Positions 1 to 7,638 of a stretch of 34,635 nucleotides of DNA are shown here, piece after piece (position 1 is the first letter of the stretch; each line of letters opens with the position of its first letter). A program made the position numbers and the translations under genes. The notes under the pieces are model-generated. The model made no database searches, was not told the DNA's origin, and saw only the letters and a list, made by a program, of their open reading frames with translations. Source of the stretch: Actinophytocola sp. (GTDB lineage Bacteria > Actinomycetota > Actinomycetes > Mycobacteriales > Pseudonocardiaceae); the NCBI RefSeq assembly GCF_009379765.1, contig NZ_WHTD01000085.1, positions 1 through 34,635 on the forward strand, in the 5' to 3' direction.

Positions 1-116
1 CCCTGGTGCAGGGCAACGAACTTCGCGATCCGGCCCAGTGACTCCGCGGCGCGTTGAGCGCTCTGCCGGGTGTACTCAACGCTCTCGGTGAGGAGCGCGC
101 AACGTTCATCGAACAT
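1..116 (-). CDS. Partial hypothetical protein, N-terminal 38 residues
   Basis: An open frame begins with ATG at 116 on the minus strand and runs off the left edge without a stop. The visible peptide starts MFDERCALLTESVEYTRQSA and continues as a charged, probably helical segment ending ...IAKFVALHQ. About three quarters of its codons end in G or C, as in the neighbouring real genes, and an in-frame TGA just upstream of the ATG fixes the start. There is no clear Shine-Dalgarno sequence. I do not recognise the family, and the fragment is too short to assign a role. It is transcribed away from the rest of the window. Confidence 0.4.
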   Translation of the reverse strand, partial: MFDERCALLTESVEYTRQSAQRAAESLGRIAKFVALHQ

Positions 117-637
117 GGCTCAGTTCTACCGGCGACCACCACCTTTTCCTTACACAGCAAGCAGATTCACCCCTGTGGGTTTGAGAACTCGTGTCCCGCA
201 CCGGGTTTGCTGTTCAGCTGGTGGTGTGATGCCAGGCGTGTCGGGTTGATCTTGTGGTGTGATCGGGCAGGGTGTCGTTCGTGTCTGAGTTGCTGACGAA
301 GTCGAGTGGCGAGCGGCGAAGGCCGCGGCGTCGCTGGGCTTGATCCTCCCGGCAGGCCGGCAGTCGATCACCACGACGGTCCGTCGGCGAGACGTGCGAA
401 ATAGTCCGGAGCGTGCCGGCGGCCGCGGGCGCCGTCGTCCCAGCCCAGCCGCTGTGCGGCTGGGATGCCTCGGATCAACTGGCAGCCGCTGGAGGCCCTG
501 CCCTTGCCAGCCGATCTCAGGCAACGCCGTAGCGGACGTCAGTGAGTGCTTTCCAACCTGCTGGTGAACGTCTTCATCCCGAACTGCGGGCATCGGTCAC
601 TGCGGACGAACCGTTTGGCCGCTGGGATGATTGCGCG
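117..637. other. 520-bp stretch without a convincing gene
   Basis: The frames here are short, overlap each other on both strands and have no recognisable domain. The first 200 bases are noticeably less GC-rich than the rest of the window. The only clear structure is the hairpin at 444-464, reported separately. The stretch must contain the promoter of the kinase-like gene and that of the minus-strand gene at the left edge, but I cannot place either. Confidence 0.5.
444..464. repeat. Perfect 9-bp inverted repeat with 3-base loop
   Basis: CCCAGCCGC, loop TGT, GCGGCTGGG form a perfect hairpin. No T-run follows on either strand, so it is not a standard rho-independent terminator. It lies about 175 bp upstream of the kinase-like gene and could be an operator, a transcript structure or a remnant of a mobile element end. 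Confidence 0.5.
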
Positions 638-1642
638 ATGATGGCTGCCAGGCGTGCCCGCCACGAGAACCTCTCGGCCTTCCTTGCATCGCGCAACGAC
701 GTCGAACTCGCCGCGCTCGTGGACACCGGGCGGGCCAGCAGCGTGGGTGTGGGCGGCGGCTCAGCAATGCTCGACGTCGGCGGCGCGCCGGTGTTCGCCA
801 AGCGCATCCCGCTGACCGACCGGGAGCTCGCCCATCCGCACTCCACCGCGAACCTGTTCGACCTGCCGATGTTCTGCCAGTACGGCATCGGCAGCCCAGG
901 ATTCAACGCATGGCGCGAGTTGGCCGCGAACATGATCGTCACCGACGCGGTTCTGGCCGGCGAGACGGAGTCGTTCCCACTGCTCTACCACTGGCGGGTA
1001 CTGCCCGGCCGCCCGCCCGTCGCAGCCGAGCACGCCGACATCGACACGGCGGTCGCCGCGCTTGACGGCCGCCCAGCCGTGCGGGCGCGCCTCCAAGCCA
1101 TGGCCACCGCGTCGTGCAGCCTCGTGCTGTTCTGCGAGTACATCCCCTACCCGATGCTCAGCTGGCTGCGCGAAGACCCGACGAGCAAGGCCAACACGGT
1201 CGAGCAGCAGCTGTCGCAGATTGTGGCCTTCCTGCGCCGCCGCGAGCTGCTGCACATGGACGGGCACTTCGGCAACATTCGCACCGACGGCAAGCGGATC
1301 TACCTCACCGACTTCGGTCTGGCCACATCGTTGCGTTTCGACCTGTCGGCCGCCGAGCATGGCTTCGCCCGACGCAACGCCACACACGACGCCGGCTACG
1401 CCGCCATGCGACTGGTCAACTGGCTGGTGACCGCGGTATGCGGGGTGGCGGTGCCAGCCGGCGGCGTCCCCACCGCCCGCAACGAATACGTACTCCGGTG
1501 CGCCGCCGGCCACGTCCCGGATGACGTGCCGCCGGCCGTGACCGCAATCCTGACCCGGCACGCACCAGCCGCCGCGAAAATGAACAGCTTCTACTGGAGA
1601 CTGTTCGGCGGCGATGTACGCGCAGAATACCCCAGCTTGTAA
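638..1642 (+). CDS. Protein-kinase-fold (phosphotransferase-like) protein
   Basis: The protein is 334 aa from ATG 638. An adjacent ATG lies at 641, and the frame is open up to 542. The centre carries a kinase catalytic loop, LLHMDGHFGNIRTDGK, followed about 10 residues later by a DFG segment in YLTDFGLATS. These match the catalytic Asp, the metal-binding Asn and the DFG Asp of the protein-kinase/APH superfamily. The N-terminal part contains GVGGGSAML and VFAKRIPLT, a plausible glycine loop and phosphate-anchoring Lys. The C-terminal 90 residues are helical. No signal peptide or membrane segment is visible. Actinomycete genomes contain similar stand-alone kinase-like proteins of unknown substrate. 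The gene stands alone, with non-coding DNA on both sides, so context gives no role. A serine/threonine kinase and a small-molecule kinase are both possible. Confidence 0.75.
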   Translation: MMAARRARHENLSAFLASRNDVELAALVDTGRASSVGVGGGSAMLDVGGAPVFAKRIPLTDRELAHPHSTANLFDLPMFCQYGIGSPGFNAWRELAANMIVTDAVLAGETESFPLLYHWRVLPGRPPVAAEHADIDTAVAALDGRPAVRARLQAMATASCSLVLFCEYIPYPMLSWLREDPTSKANTVEQQLSQIVAFLRRRELLHMDGHFGNIRTDGKRIYLTDFGLATSLRFDLSAAEHGFARRNATHDAGYAAMRLVNWLVTAVCGVAVPAGGVPTARNEYVLRCAAGHVPDDVPPAVTAILTRHAPAAAKMNSFYWRLFGGDVRAEYPSL

Positions 1643-1909
1643 GGCAGCCGGGCAGTCCCCGCTCGCCTCCCGTTCATTCGCTCGCCGCCTTCACCGGGTC
1701 GGGACAGTTGCCTCAGACACGCTGGCAGTACCTCCACTCGTCTGGCGGAGGACAGCACCGAGCCTGGCAGACCGGACGAGCAGCGAATCTCCTGTGGCGA
1801 GAAGTCTTTGAGCGGGCTCCTCCACCTACCGGACCGTCGCTGCGCCGACAGTCAGCCGACACACCGTCAAGATCTTGCCTGTGGACAAGCTCCGGCGGGC
1901 CGCCGGCGA

Positions 1910-2413
1910 TCAGCTGATCTCGTCCAGGAAGCGCAGCGCCGCGGTCGCGTTGCTGTGGCGCCAGGTCAGCAGGACCGCCTCGAAGCCGTCGCGCTGGTCC
2001 CGCTCCGCGGCGACCGCGTCGACGATCGGGACCAGGACCGCGCGTTGGGCGGCCAGCAGGGCGGTCGGGTCGAGCGTGCGGCGGTTCAGCAGCGCCAGCT
2101 TCATCAGCAGGTGTGACCGCAGCCATCGCACGTGCCGCACGGGCGCGGCCAGCCACTCGTCCACCGCCACGGCGCCTTCGGGGGCGATCGTGTAGATCGT
2201 GCGCTGGGGGCCCGGTCCGGACTCGACCGCCGATGGTGCCACCAAGGAGGCCTCGGCCAGGCGGGACAGGGCTCGGTAGATCACCGGGCGCGGGATCTGC
2301 CACACCCGGCCGAGCTCACCCGACGGCGCGGTGAGCGCGGCTATCGCGAACCCGTGTGTCGGCCCCTCCCGCAACACGGCCAGCACCGTCCACTCCGGCA
2401 ACGCCCATTCCAT
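1910..2413 (-). CDS. PadR family transcriptional regulator
   Basis: A 167-aa protein that opens MEWALPEWTVLAVLREGPTH, the typical PadR start of a winged-helix domain ("xxxxILaLLxexPxHGYeI"). It continues with IPRPVIYRALSRLAEASLV, the recognition helix, and a wing ending YTIAPEGAVAVDEWL. Residues 95-167 form the helical dimerisation part. PadR proteins are ligand-responsive repressors of detoxification or transport genes. The gene starts 18 bp after the modC stop on the same strand and is probably the last gene of the molybdate operon. A PadR protein is not the usual molybdate sensor, so it may control something else or just ride on the operon. The family assignment is firm and the target unknown. 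Confidence 0.88.
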   Translation of the reverse strand: MEWALPEWTVLAVLREGPTHGFAIAALTAPSGELGRVWQIPRPVIYRALSRLAEASLVAPSAVESGPGPQRTIYTIAPEGAVAVDEWLAAPVRHVRWLRSHLLMKLALLNRRTLDPTALLAAQRAVLVPIVDAVAAERDQRDGFEAVLLTWRHSNATAALRFLDEIS

Positions 2414-2431
2414 TGGCGCGAGAATAGAGCG

Positions 2432-3484
2432 TCACGCGGGGTAGGTGGTCGTCTCCGTCGCCTTGACCGTCGCCCACAGGCGGGTCCCCGGGGCGAGCTC
2501 CAGCTCCGCCACGACCGCCGGGGTGATGTCGGCCAGCACCGGTGGGGTGCCGTCGAGCCGGACGCGCACCGTGTGGGCGTGCTGCTCGATGTCGGCGATC
2601 GTCACCGGCCAGCAGTTGCGCGGGCTTCCCTCGGGCTGGGTCGGGTGCAGGCTCACCGCGGTCGGGGGGAACGCCACGTACACCGCGCCGTCGGCCGGCT
2701 CGGCCACCGTGAGCCGGCCGCCGCCCGCCACGTCCACCGTGGTGCCCGAGGCCGTGCCGCGGTACAGGTTCAGGCCGACGAGGTTCGCCACGTAGTCCGT
2801 GCGCGGCTGGCGGGCCACCTCGGCGGGCGGCCCCTCCTGCACCACCCGGCCGCTCTCGATGATCACGATCCGGTCCGCCAGCACCATCGCGTCCAGCGGG
2901 TCGTGCGTCACCAGCAGCGTGTGCCCCGAGTACTCACCGAGGTGCCGACCCAGCTCGGACCGGATGTGCAGCCGGTTGCTCGCGTCCAGCGCGGCGAGCG
3001 GCTCGTCCAGCAACAGGAGCCCGGGCTCGGTCGCCAACGCGCGGGCCAGCGCCACCCGCTGCGCCTGCCCGCCGGACAGCGAGCGCGGCCGGGTCCGTTC
3101 GAAGGCCGAGAGCCCCACCTTCGACAGCCAATCCCGGGCGCGGGTCCGGGCGAACGCACGGGGAGCCCCCTGGGCGCGCAGTCCGAACGCGACGTTCTCG
3201 AGCGCGGACATGTGGTTGAACAGCAGGTAGTCCTGGAACACGACGCCGGCGAAGCGCTCCTCGGCAGGCACGAACACGCGCGGCGGCTCGTCCCACACGG
3301 AGTCGTCGAGCCGCACCAGGCCGGCGGTGAGGGGCAGGAGCCCGGCCAGCGTGCGCAGCGCGGTCGTCTTTCCGGCGCCGTTCGGACCGAGCAGGGCGAC
3401 GACCTCGCCGGGCTCGACGGTGAGCTCGACGTCGAGCCGGAAGCCGGTGTCGCGGGCGATGTGCAGGTCGGCGTGCAGGGTCAT
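2432..3484 (-). CDS. modC: Molybdate ABC transporter ATP-binding protein
   Basis: A 350-aa ATPase that powers molybdate import at the inner face of the membrane. Walker A is at about residues 33-41 (GPNGAGKTT), the signature is LSGGQAQRVALA, and Walker B is LLLLDEPLAALD followed by the switch His in LLVTHDPLDA. Residues from about 230 hold the C-terminal extension, which ends in a Mop/TOBE oxyanion-binding domain (TVRVRLDGTPPVLADI...), as in ModC. The start ATG at 3484 overlaps the modB stop in an ATGA, so the two are translationally coupled. The reading frame continues upstream, but the extra part is modB read in another frame. The modA-modB-modC order supports molybdate (or tungstate) rather than sulfate transport. 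Confidence 0.93.
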   Translation of the reverse strand: MTLHADLHIARDTGFRLDVELTVEPGEVVALLGPNGAGKTTALRTLAGLLPLTAGLVRLDDSVWDEPPRVFVPAEERFAGVVFQDYLLFNHMSALENVAFGLRAQGAPRAFARTRARDWLSKVGLSAFERTRPRSLSGGQAQRVALARALATEPGLLLLDEPLAALDASNRLHIRSELGRHLGEYSGHTLLVTHDPLDAMVLADRIVIIESGRVVQEGPPAEVARQPRTDYVANLVGLNLYRGTASGTTVDVAGGGRLTVAEPADGAVYVAFPPTAVSLHPTQPEGSPRNCWPVTIADIEQHAHTVRVRLDGTPPVLADITPAVVAELELAPGTRLWATVKATETTTYPA

Positions 3485-4308
3485 GTGATCCCGCTGATCC
3501 AGCGGTCCCGCAGGCTCACGAGCACGACAACGGACACCACGAGCAGCACGAGGCTCAGCACGATCGCCGCGCCCGGGTCGGTCTCCAGCGCCAGGTACAC
3601 GGCGAGCGGCATCGTCGTGGTCTTGCCCGGGAAGTTGCCGGCGAAGGTGATCGTCGCGCCGAACTCGCCCAGCGCCCGCGCCCAGCACAGCACCGTCCCG
3701 GCGACCACGCCCGGCGCGATCGAGGGCAGCGTCACCCGGCGGAACGTCAGCCAGCGCGACGCGCCCAGGGTCGCCGCCGCCTCCTCGAAGCGCGGGTCGG
3801 CGGCCCGCAGCGCGCCCTCGACCGCGATCACCAGGAACGGCATGGCCACGAACGCCTCGGCGACGACGACCCCGGTCGTGGTGAACGGCAGCGAGATGCC
3901 GAACCACTCGTGCAGGTACTGGCCGATCAGCCCGCGCCGGCCGAGCACCAGCAGCAGCGCGACACCGCCGACCACCGGCGGCAGCACCAGCGGCACGGTC
4001 ACCAGAGCCCGCAGCACACCCCGGCCGGGCAGCTCGCCGCGCGCCAGCAGCCACGCGAGCGGCACGCCGAGCAGCAGGCACAGGACCGTGGCGAGGCTCG
4101 CGCACACCAGCGACAGTGTCAGGGCCTGGCCGACCGAGGCGGAGAACAGCTGGCCGGCGAGCGTCGACCACGGCGCCCGCACGAGCAGCCCCACCATCGG
4201 GACGACGAGGAACGCGAGACCGACCAGCGCGGGTACGGCGAGGACGGCCGGAAGCCGTCCCCGCCGCCCCCGTCGGGAAGCCTTGCGCTCGCGGGCGTCG
4301 GAGCTCAC
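3481..4308 (-). CDS. modB: Molybdate ABC transporter permease
   Basis: A 275-aa inner-membrane permease with a basic N-terminus (MSSDARERKASRRGRRGR) and about six membrane segments. It contains the EAA loop that contacts the ATPase, here FEEAAATLGASRWLTFRRVTLP, and the ModB-like stretch WARALGEFGATITFAGNFPGKT. Length and motifs are standard for the family. The start is GTG 4308. The modA stop lies 22 bases upstream, and that gap is bridged exactly by a 9-codon ORF whose stop overlaps this GTG (see 4305-4334). Its 3' end overlaps the modC start by 4 bases. Confidence 0.93.
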   Translation of the reverse strand: MSSDARERKASRRGRRGRLPAVLAVPALVGLAFLVVPMVGLLVRAPWSTLAGQLFSASVGQALTLSLVCASLATVLCLLLGVPLAWLLARGELPGRGVLRALVTVPLVLPPVVGGVALLLVLGRRGLIGQYLHEWFGISLPFTTTGVVVAEAFVAMPFLVIAVEGALRAADPRFEEAAATLGASRWLTFRRVTLPSIAPGVVAGTVLCWARALGEFGATITFAGNFPGKTTTMPLAVYLALETDPGAAIVLSLVLLVVSVVVLVSLRDRWISGIT

Positions 4309-4334
4309 GGTGTCCGCTGGTTCGCTTCGCTCAC
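4305..4334 (-). other. 9-codon relay ORF bridging modA and modB
   Basis: A GTG at 4334 overlaps the modA stop as GTGA. It opens a frame reading VSEANQRTP and then TGA, and that TGA overlaps the modB start GTG, again as GTGA. The ORF therefore spans the intercistronic gap exactly. A ribosome ending modA could restart here and again at modB without scanning. There is no proof that it is translated. A one-step chain could be chance, but the same layout occurs in two other operons of this window. Confidence 0.4.
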
Positions 4335-5146
4335 GGGCCGTCGAAGCCGGCGTCGGTCAGCACCGCGCGGCCCTTGTCCGACAGGACGAAGTCGACGAAC
4401 GCCTTGGCGCCGCCGGCGTTCGGCGCCTCGGCCAGCGACACGATCGGGTAGTCGTTGACCGCCTCGGCCGCCTCGGGGAACTCGATGCCCTCGACCTTGT
4501 CGCCCGCGGCCCGCACGTCGGTCTTGTACACGAGCGCGGCGTCGACCTCGCCGAGCTGGACCTTGGTCAGCACGGCCTTCACGTCCTGCTCGAGCGTGTC
4601 CGGCCTGGCGGTCACCCCCGCCGCGTCGAGCGCCTTCTTGGCGGCCGCGCCACACGGCACCTGCTCGGCACACAGCGCGATCTTCTTGCCGTCCTCGGCG
4701 AAGTCCGCGAGACCGGTGATGCCACCGGGGTTGCCCGCCGGGACGGCGATCATCAGCGTGTTGCGCACGAACGTCGTCGGCTCGTCGGTGGCCGCGCCGC
4801 TGTCGGTCACCTGCGTCATGTTCGTGGGCGACGCCGAGGCGAAAACGTCGGCCGGCGCGCCCTCGTTGATCTGCTTGGCCAGCGCCGAGCTGCCGCCGAA
4901 GTTGAAGGTGACCTCGGCATCCGGGTTCTCGGCCTCGAACCGCTTGCCGAGCTCGGTGAACGACTCGGTGAGCGACGCCGCCGCGAACACGATGACCTGG
5001 CCGCCGGCGGTGCCGGGCGCCTGCGCCGAGGTGCCGTCCGGCGCGTCGGCGGCGGGCGGGTCCTGAGACCCGCACCCGGCCAGGACCACGGCGGCGAGAG
5101 CGGCCAGCGCGGCCAGCGCGGCCACTCGCACGGTTCCAAGCATCAT
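4331..5146 (-). CDS. modA: Molybdate-binding lipoprotein
   Basis: A 271-aa periplasm-side binding protein of the ABC importer. A hydrophobic signal ends in a lipobox VLAGC with the acylated Cys at about residue 25, then a flexible Asp/Ala/Pro-rich linker. The mature part starts VIVFAAASLTESFTELGKRF, the classic ModA opening whose Ser residues bind the oxyanion, and later has FNFGGSSALAKQINEGAPAD. The C-terminal LSDKGRAVLTDAGF is also typical. The start is ATG 5146 (a second ATG lies at 5143). It overlaps the stop of the upstream HTH/Mop gene as ATGA, so it is coupled to it. Confidence 0.93.
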   Translation of the reverse strand: MMLGTVRVAALAALAALAAVVLAGCGSQDPPAADAPDGTSAQAPGTAGGQVIVFAAASLTESFTELGKRFEAENPDAEVTFNFGGSSALAKQINEGAPADVFASASPTNMTQVTDSGAATDEPTTFVRNTLMIAVPAGNPGGITGLADFAEDGKKIALCAEQVPCGAAAKKALDAAGVTARPDTLEQDVKAVLTKVQLGEVDAALVYKTDVRAAGDKVEGIEFPEAAEAVNDYPIVSLAEAPNAGGAKAFVDFVLSDKGRAVLTDAGFDGP

Positions 5147-5541
5147 GTCTCCGGGATCTCGACGACGACGTGGGTGGACTTGATCGAGGCGACCGCGACG
5201 CAGCCCGGCTCGAGCCCGAGCTCCTCCGCGGCCTCTCTGCTCATGAGGGACACCAGCCGGAACGGCCCTGCCTGCAGCTCGACCTGGGCCATCACGCCGT
5301 CCTTGACGACGCGGGTCACGATGCCCCGCATGCGGTTGCGCGCGGACGCGGCGACGGTCACTCCTGGTTCGGGGGCCGCGGCCAGCCGCTGGACGAACGC
5401 GGCCAGCTCGCTGCCCTCGACGGCCATCCGCCCGTTGTCCGCCTGCACGACGGGCAGCCGGCCCAGGTCGACCCAACGGCGCACCGTGTCGTCGCTGACC
5501 CCCAACAGCTCGGCCGCCTCACTGATCCGCAGCTTTGGCAT
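5143..5541 (-). CDS. HTH plus Mop/TOBE domain molybdate-responsive protein
   Basis: A 132-aa protein with two parts. Residues 1-55 form an excisionase/MerR-like helix-turn-helix (MPKLRISEAAELLGVSDDTV then RRWVDLGRLP). Residues 65-132 form a Mop/TOBE domain that binds molybdate or a related oxyanion (ARNRMRGIVTRVVKDGVMAQ ... AVASIKSTHVVVEIPE). Such proteins commonly head actinobacterial mod operons and probably act as a ModE-like sensor or a molybdate store; which of the two is not visible here. I chose ATG 5541 over an in-frame GTG at 5559, because the -10 element at 5549-5554 would put the transcript start at this ATG. The gene is first in the mod operon and overlaps modA by 4 bases. Confidence 0.88.
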   Translation of the reverse strand: MPKLRISEAAELLGVSDDTVRRWVDLGRLPVVQADNGRMAVEGSELAAFVQRLAAAPEPGVTVAASARNRMRGIVTRVVKDGVMAQVELQAGPFRLVSLMSREAAEELGLEPGCVAVASIKSTHVVVEIPET

Positions 5542-5548
5542 GCCAGCG

Positions 5549-5554
5549 AGTCTA
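5549..5554 (-). promoter_or_regulatory. Probable -10 element of the mod operon, leaderless start
   Basis: The minus strand reads TAGACT, fitting the actinobacterial TANNNT -10 pattern, with 7 bases between it and ATG 5541. This spacing places the transcription start on the ATG itself, a leaderless mRNA. That agrees with the absence of a Shine-Dalgarno sequence. No good -35 is visible. Confidence 0.4.
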
Positions 5555-5786
5555 ACCACGCAAGCTCGGCACGATCCAGGCGGATCAGCAGATATTGCGG
5601 AACCGTGCCCGGACGACTAAGGCACATCCCATGGATCATCGCGTACGGGTTGACATGGCTTGGCCCAAGCCCAGCACTGACCAACCGCAACCTCAGGGGA
5701 ACGTGACGCAAACCAACCACCAACCACCCGAGGTCCCGCACCATCCACCGAAACGCAACCAACACTTTGAATCCCGGGGAGGCGGA

Positions 5787-6485
5787 CTAGCCGCGCACAC
5801 CTCGCGCATCCGGCTCGGGGTGGCGCTCGTGAACCTGCCGTTCGTGTCGCCGGTCGTGGTCGCCAAGCAGGCCGCCACCCTCGACGTGCTCAGCAACGGC
5901 CGGCTCGACCTGGGCCTCGGCACCGGTTGGTCGCCCACCGAGTTCACCGCGACCGGCGCCGACAAGGCACGGCGTGGCGCGCGGGCCGAGGAGTACGTGC
6001 GGGTCCTGCGCACCCTGTGGAACGACGACGTCGCATCGTTCGACGGCGAGTTCTACACGGTGCCGCCGAGCCGGATGGCGCCGCGGCCGGTCCAGCCCGG
6101 TGGCCCGCCGGTCCTGCTCGGTGGCAGCGCGCGGACCGCGCTGGAGCGGGCCGGGCGGCTCGCGGCGGGCTGGATGAGCCGCAGCCAGACCGACCTGGAC
6201 CGGATCCACGAGGAGGTCGCCGTCGTCCGCGCCGCGGCGCCCGACCCCGCCGCCGTGCGCGTCGTCGTCCGGGGCGTGGTCCGCGTCGGCGGGCCACGCG
6301 AGGGCAGGCTCTCCGGCTCCTACGACCAGATCCGCGCGGACACCGAGTGGCTGGCCGGGCAGGGCGTGACCGAGCTGTACTACGACCTCAACTGGGACGA
6401 GCGGGTCGGCAACCCGGCCGTGGCGACGGCGGAGGCCACCGAGCGCGCGGCGGAGATCATCGAGGCGCTCGCGCCCCGCGGATAG
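5787..6485 (+). pseudogene. LLM-class F420-dependent oxidoreductase, N-terminus missing
   Basis: From codon 5787 the frame encodes a clear luciferase-like monooxygenase/F420 oxidoreductase: LAAHTSRIRLGVALVNLPF, VVVAKQAATLDVLSNGRLDL, GLGTGWSPTEF, then the long C-terminal part ending at a TAG at 6483. Intact relatives have about 60-70 more N-terminal residues with the first strand and cofactor contacts. Here that region is replaced by an AC-rich sequence of different composition (about 5695-5785), whose translation (NHQPPEVPHHPPKRNQH) resembles no enzyme. The frame stays open upstream to 5595, so a fused protein could be made, but a working barrel is unlikely. The break point is near 5785. It diverges from the mod operon. 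Confidence 0.75.
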
Positions 6486-6535
6486 TGCCTGGTTCCACTA
6501 GATCAGGAACAGTGAACGGCCCAGGGGCGCAGAGC

Positions 6536-6565
6536 TTGACTCGGCACGGTGGCGGTCGTTGGAAT
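6536..6565 (+). promoter_or_regulatory. Probable promoter of the esterase/ATP-grasp operon
   Basis: TTGACT (6536-6541), an 18-base spacer, then TGGAAT (6560-6565) form a reasonable sigma-70-type promoter. It predicts a transcription start near 6572. That rules out the upstream in-frame ATG at 6559 as start codon and favours GTG 6583, with a leader of about 10 bases. Confidence 0.4.
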
Positions 6566-6582
6566 GGGCCGGTGACCGCCAC

Positions 6583-7638
6583 GTGAGTGTCGCAGCGGAG
6601 CCGCTGGTCAGTGCGGACTCGGTGACCTTCCGGCTGCCGGACGCCGAGCCCGGCGGCCACCGGGCGCTGGACGGGGCCCGGCTGCTGCCCGACCTGTCCC
6701 TGGCCGACACCGGGCTCGACTTCCACGGGCTCGACTTCGACTACGCCGACGACGCCTGGCAGCTCACCCTCGACCGGCCGCCGGTGCGGCGCATGGAGTA
6801 CAGGTTCCAGCTCCGCCACCTCGCGGGCGACCTGGAGGAGATCTGCGACCCGGGCAACCCGCTGCGCGCGCCCGGCGCGTTCGGCGACAAGTCCGTCGTC
6901 GAGTTCCCCGACTACACCGCGCCCGCGTGGCTCTCCGCCGAGCGGGTGGCCGGCGAGCGTCTCGAGGTGGCGGAGCGGGTCACGGTCTGGACGCCCGCCG
7001 CGCCCGACGAGCCGCTGCCGCTGCTGGTGGCGCACGACGGTCCCGAGTACGACCGGCTCGCCGGGCTGACGGGGTTCCTCGCGGCGCTCGTCGCGGCCGG
7101 CAGGCTCCCCCGCTGCCGGGTCGCGCTGCTCGCGCCCGGCGTGCGGGACGAGGAGTACTCGGCCGACCCGTACCACTCGGCGCTCCTGCACCAGCGGGTC
7201 CTGCCGGGTTTGCGGGACACCTTCGCGACCACCGGCCCGGTCGTCGGCATGGGCGCGAGCCTCGGCGGGCTGGCGATGCTGCACGCCCAGCGTGCCCTTC
7301 CATCGCTGTTCGGCGGGCTGTTCCTGCAGTCGGCCTCCTTCCTCACCGAGGAGCTCGACCAGCAGGAGAACGGCCGGTTCAGCAAGTTCGCCCAGGTCAA
7401 CGCCTACGTCCAGCAGGTGCTGGCGGAAGGCACGCCGGCCGAGACCGTGCCCACCGTCCTCACCTGCGGGCTCGCCGAGGAGAACCTCGCCAACAACCGG
7501 CAGATGGCCGCCACCCTGGCGAAGCAGGGCTACCCCTCGCGGCTCGTCGAGGTACCCGACGCACACAACTACGTCGGCTGGCGCGACGCGTTCGACCCCG
7601 CCCTCGCCGACCTGCTCCGCGACGTCTGGGAGGCCTGA
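6583..7638 (+). CDS. Putative esterase, alpha/beta-hydrolase fold (enterochelin-esterase-like)
   Basis: A 351-aa protein. The N-terminal third is a beta-rich segment resembling the carbohydrate-binding-like domain before enterochelin-esterase catalytic domains (MEYRFQLRHLAGDLEEICDP). The catalytic part follows: PLPLLVAHDGPEY, the nucleophile elbow GMGASLGGLAML with Ser near residue 226, and a likely catalytic His in VPDAHNYVGWRDAF. It belongs to the putative esterase (D) family. No signal peptide is seen, so it acts in the cytoplasm. GTG 6583 is chosen from the upstream promoter; ATG 6559 is the alternative. The stop overlaps the next start as TGATG. Together with a second esterase and an ATP-grasp ligase it forms a three-gene operon, which suggests assembly and hydrolysis of an amide- or ester-linked small molecule. 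The substrate is unknown. Confidence 0.82.
   Translation: MSVAAEPLVSADSVTFRLPDAEPGGHRALDGARLLPDLSLADTGLDFHGLDFDYADDAWQLTLDRPPVRRMEYRFQLRHLAGDLEEICDPGNPLRAPGAFGDKSVVEFPDYTAPAWLSAERVAGERLEVAERVTVWTPAAPDEPLPLLVAHDGPEYDRLAGLTGFLAALVAAGRLPRCRVALLAPGVRDEEYSADPYHSALLHQRVLPGLRDTFATTGPVVGMGASLGGLAMLHAQRALPSLFGGLFLQSASFLTEELDQQENGRFSKFAQVNAYVQQVLAEGTPAETVPTVLTCGLAEENLANNRQMAATLAKQGYPSRLVEVPDAHNYVGWRDAFDPALADLLRDVWEA

Noticed and set aside
205..225. A 10-base match (GCTGTTCAGC) to the presumed IS66-like left end at 34433
   Set aside because: Too short to claim an IS remnant; no transposase sequence is present on the left.
2405..2434. A relay ORF between modC and the PadR gene
   Set aside because: A GTGA overlaps the modC stop, but the frame it opens runs into the PadR gene without a stop at its start codon, so there is no hand-over.
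2132..5620. A 1162-codon open frame on the plus strand across the molybdate operon
   Set aside because: It is antisense to five recognisable genes, is rich in Arg, Ala and Gly, and has no domain; long antisense frames are expected at this GC content.
5595..5786. The open N-terminal extension of the LLM oxidoreductase as its true N-terminus
   Set aside because: It is Pro/His/Gln/Asn-rich and bears no resemblance to the first strand of the family.
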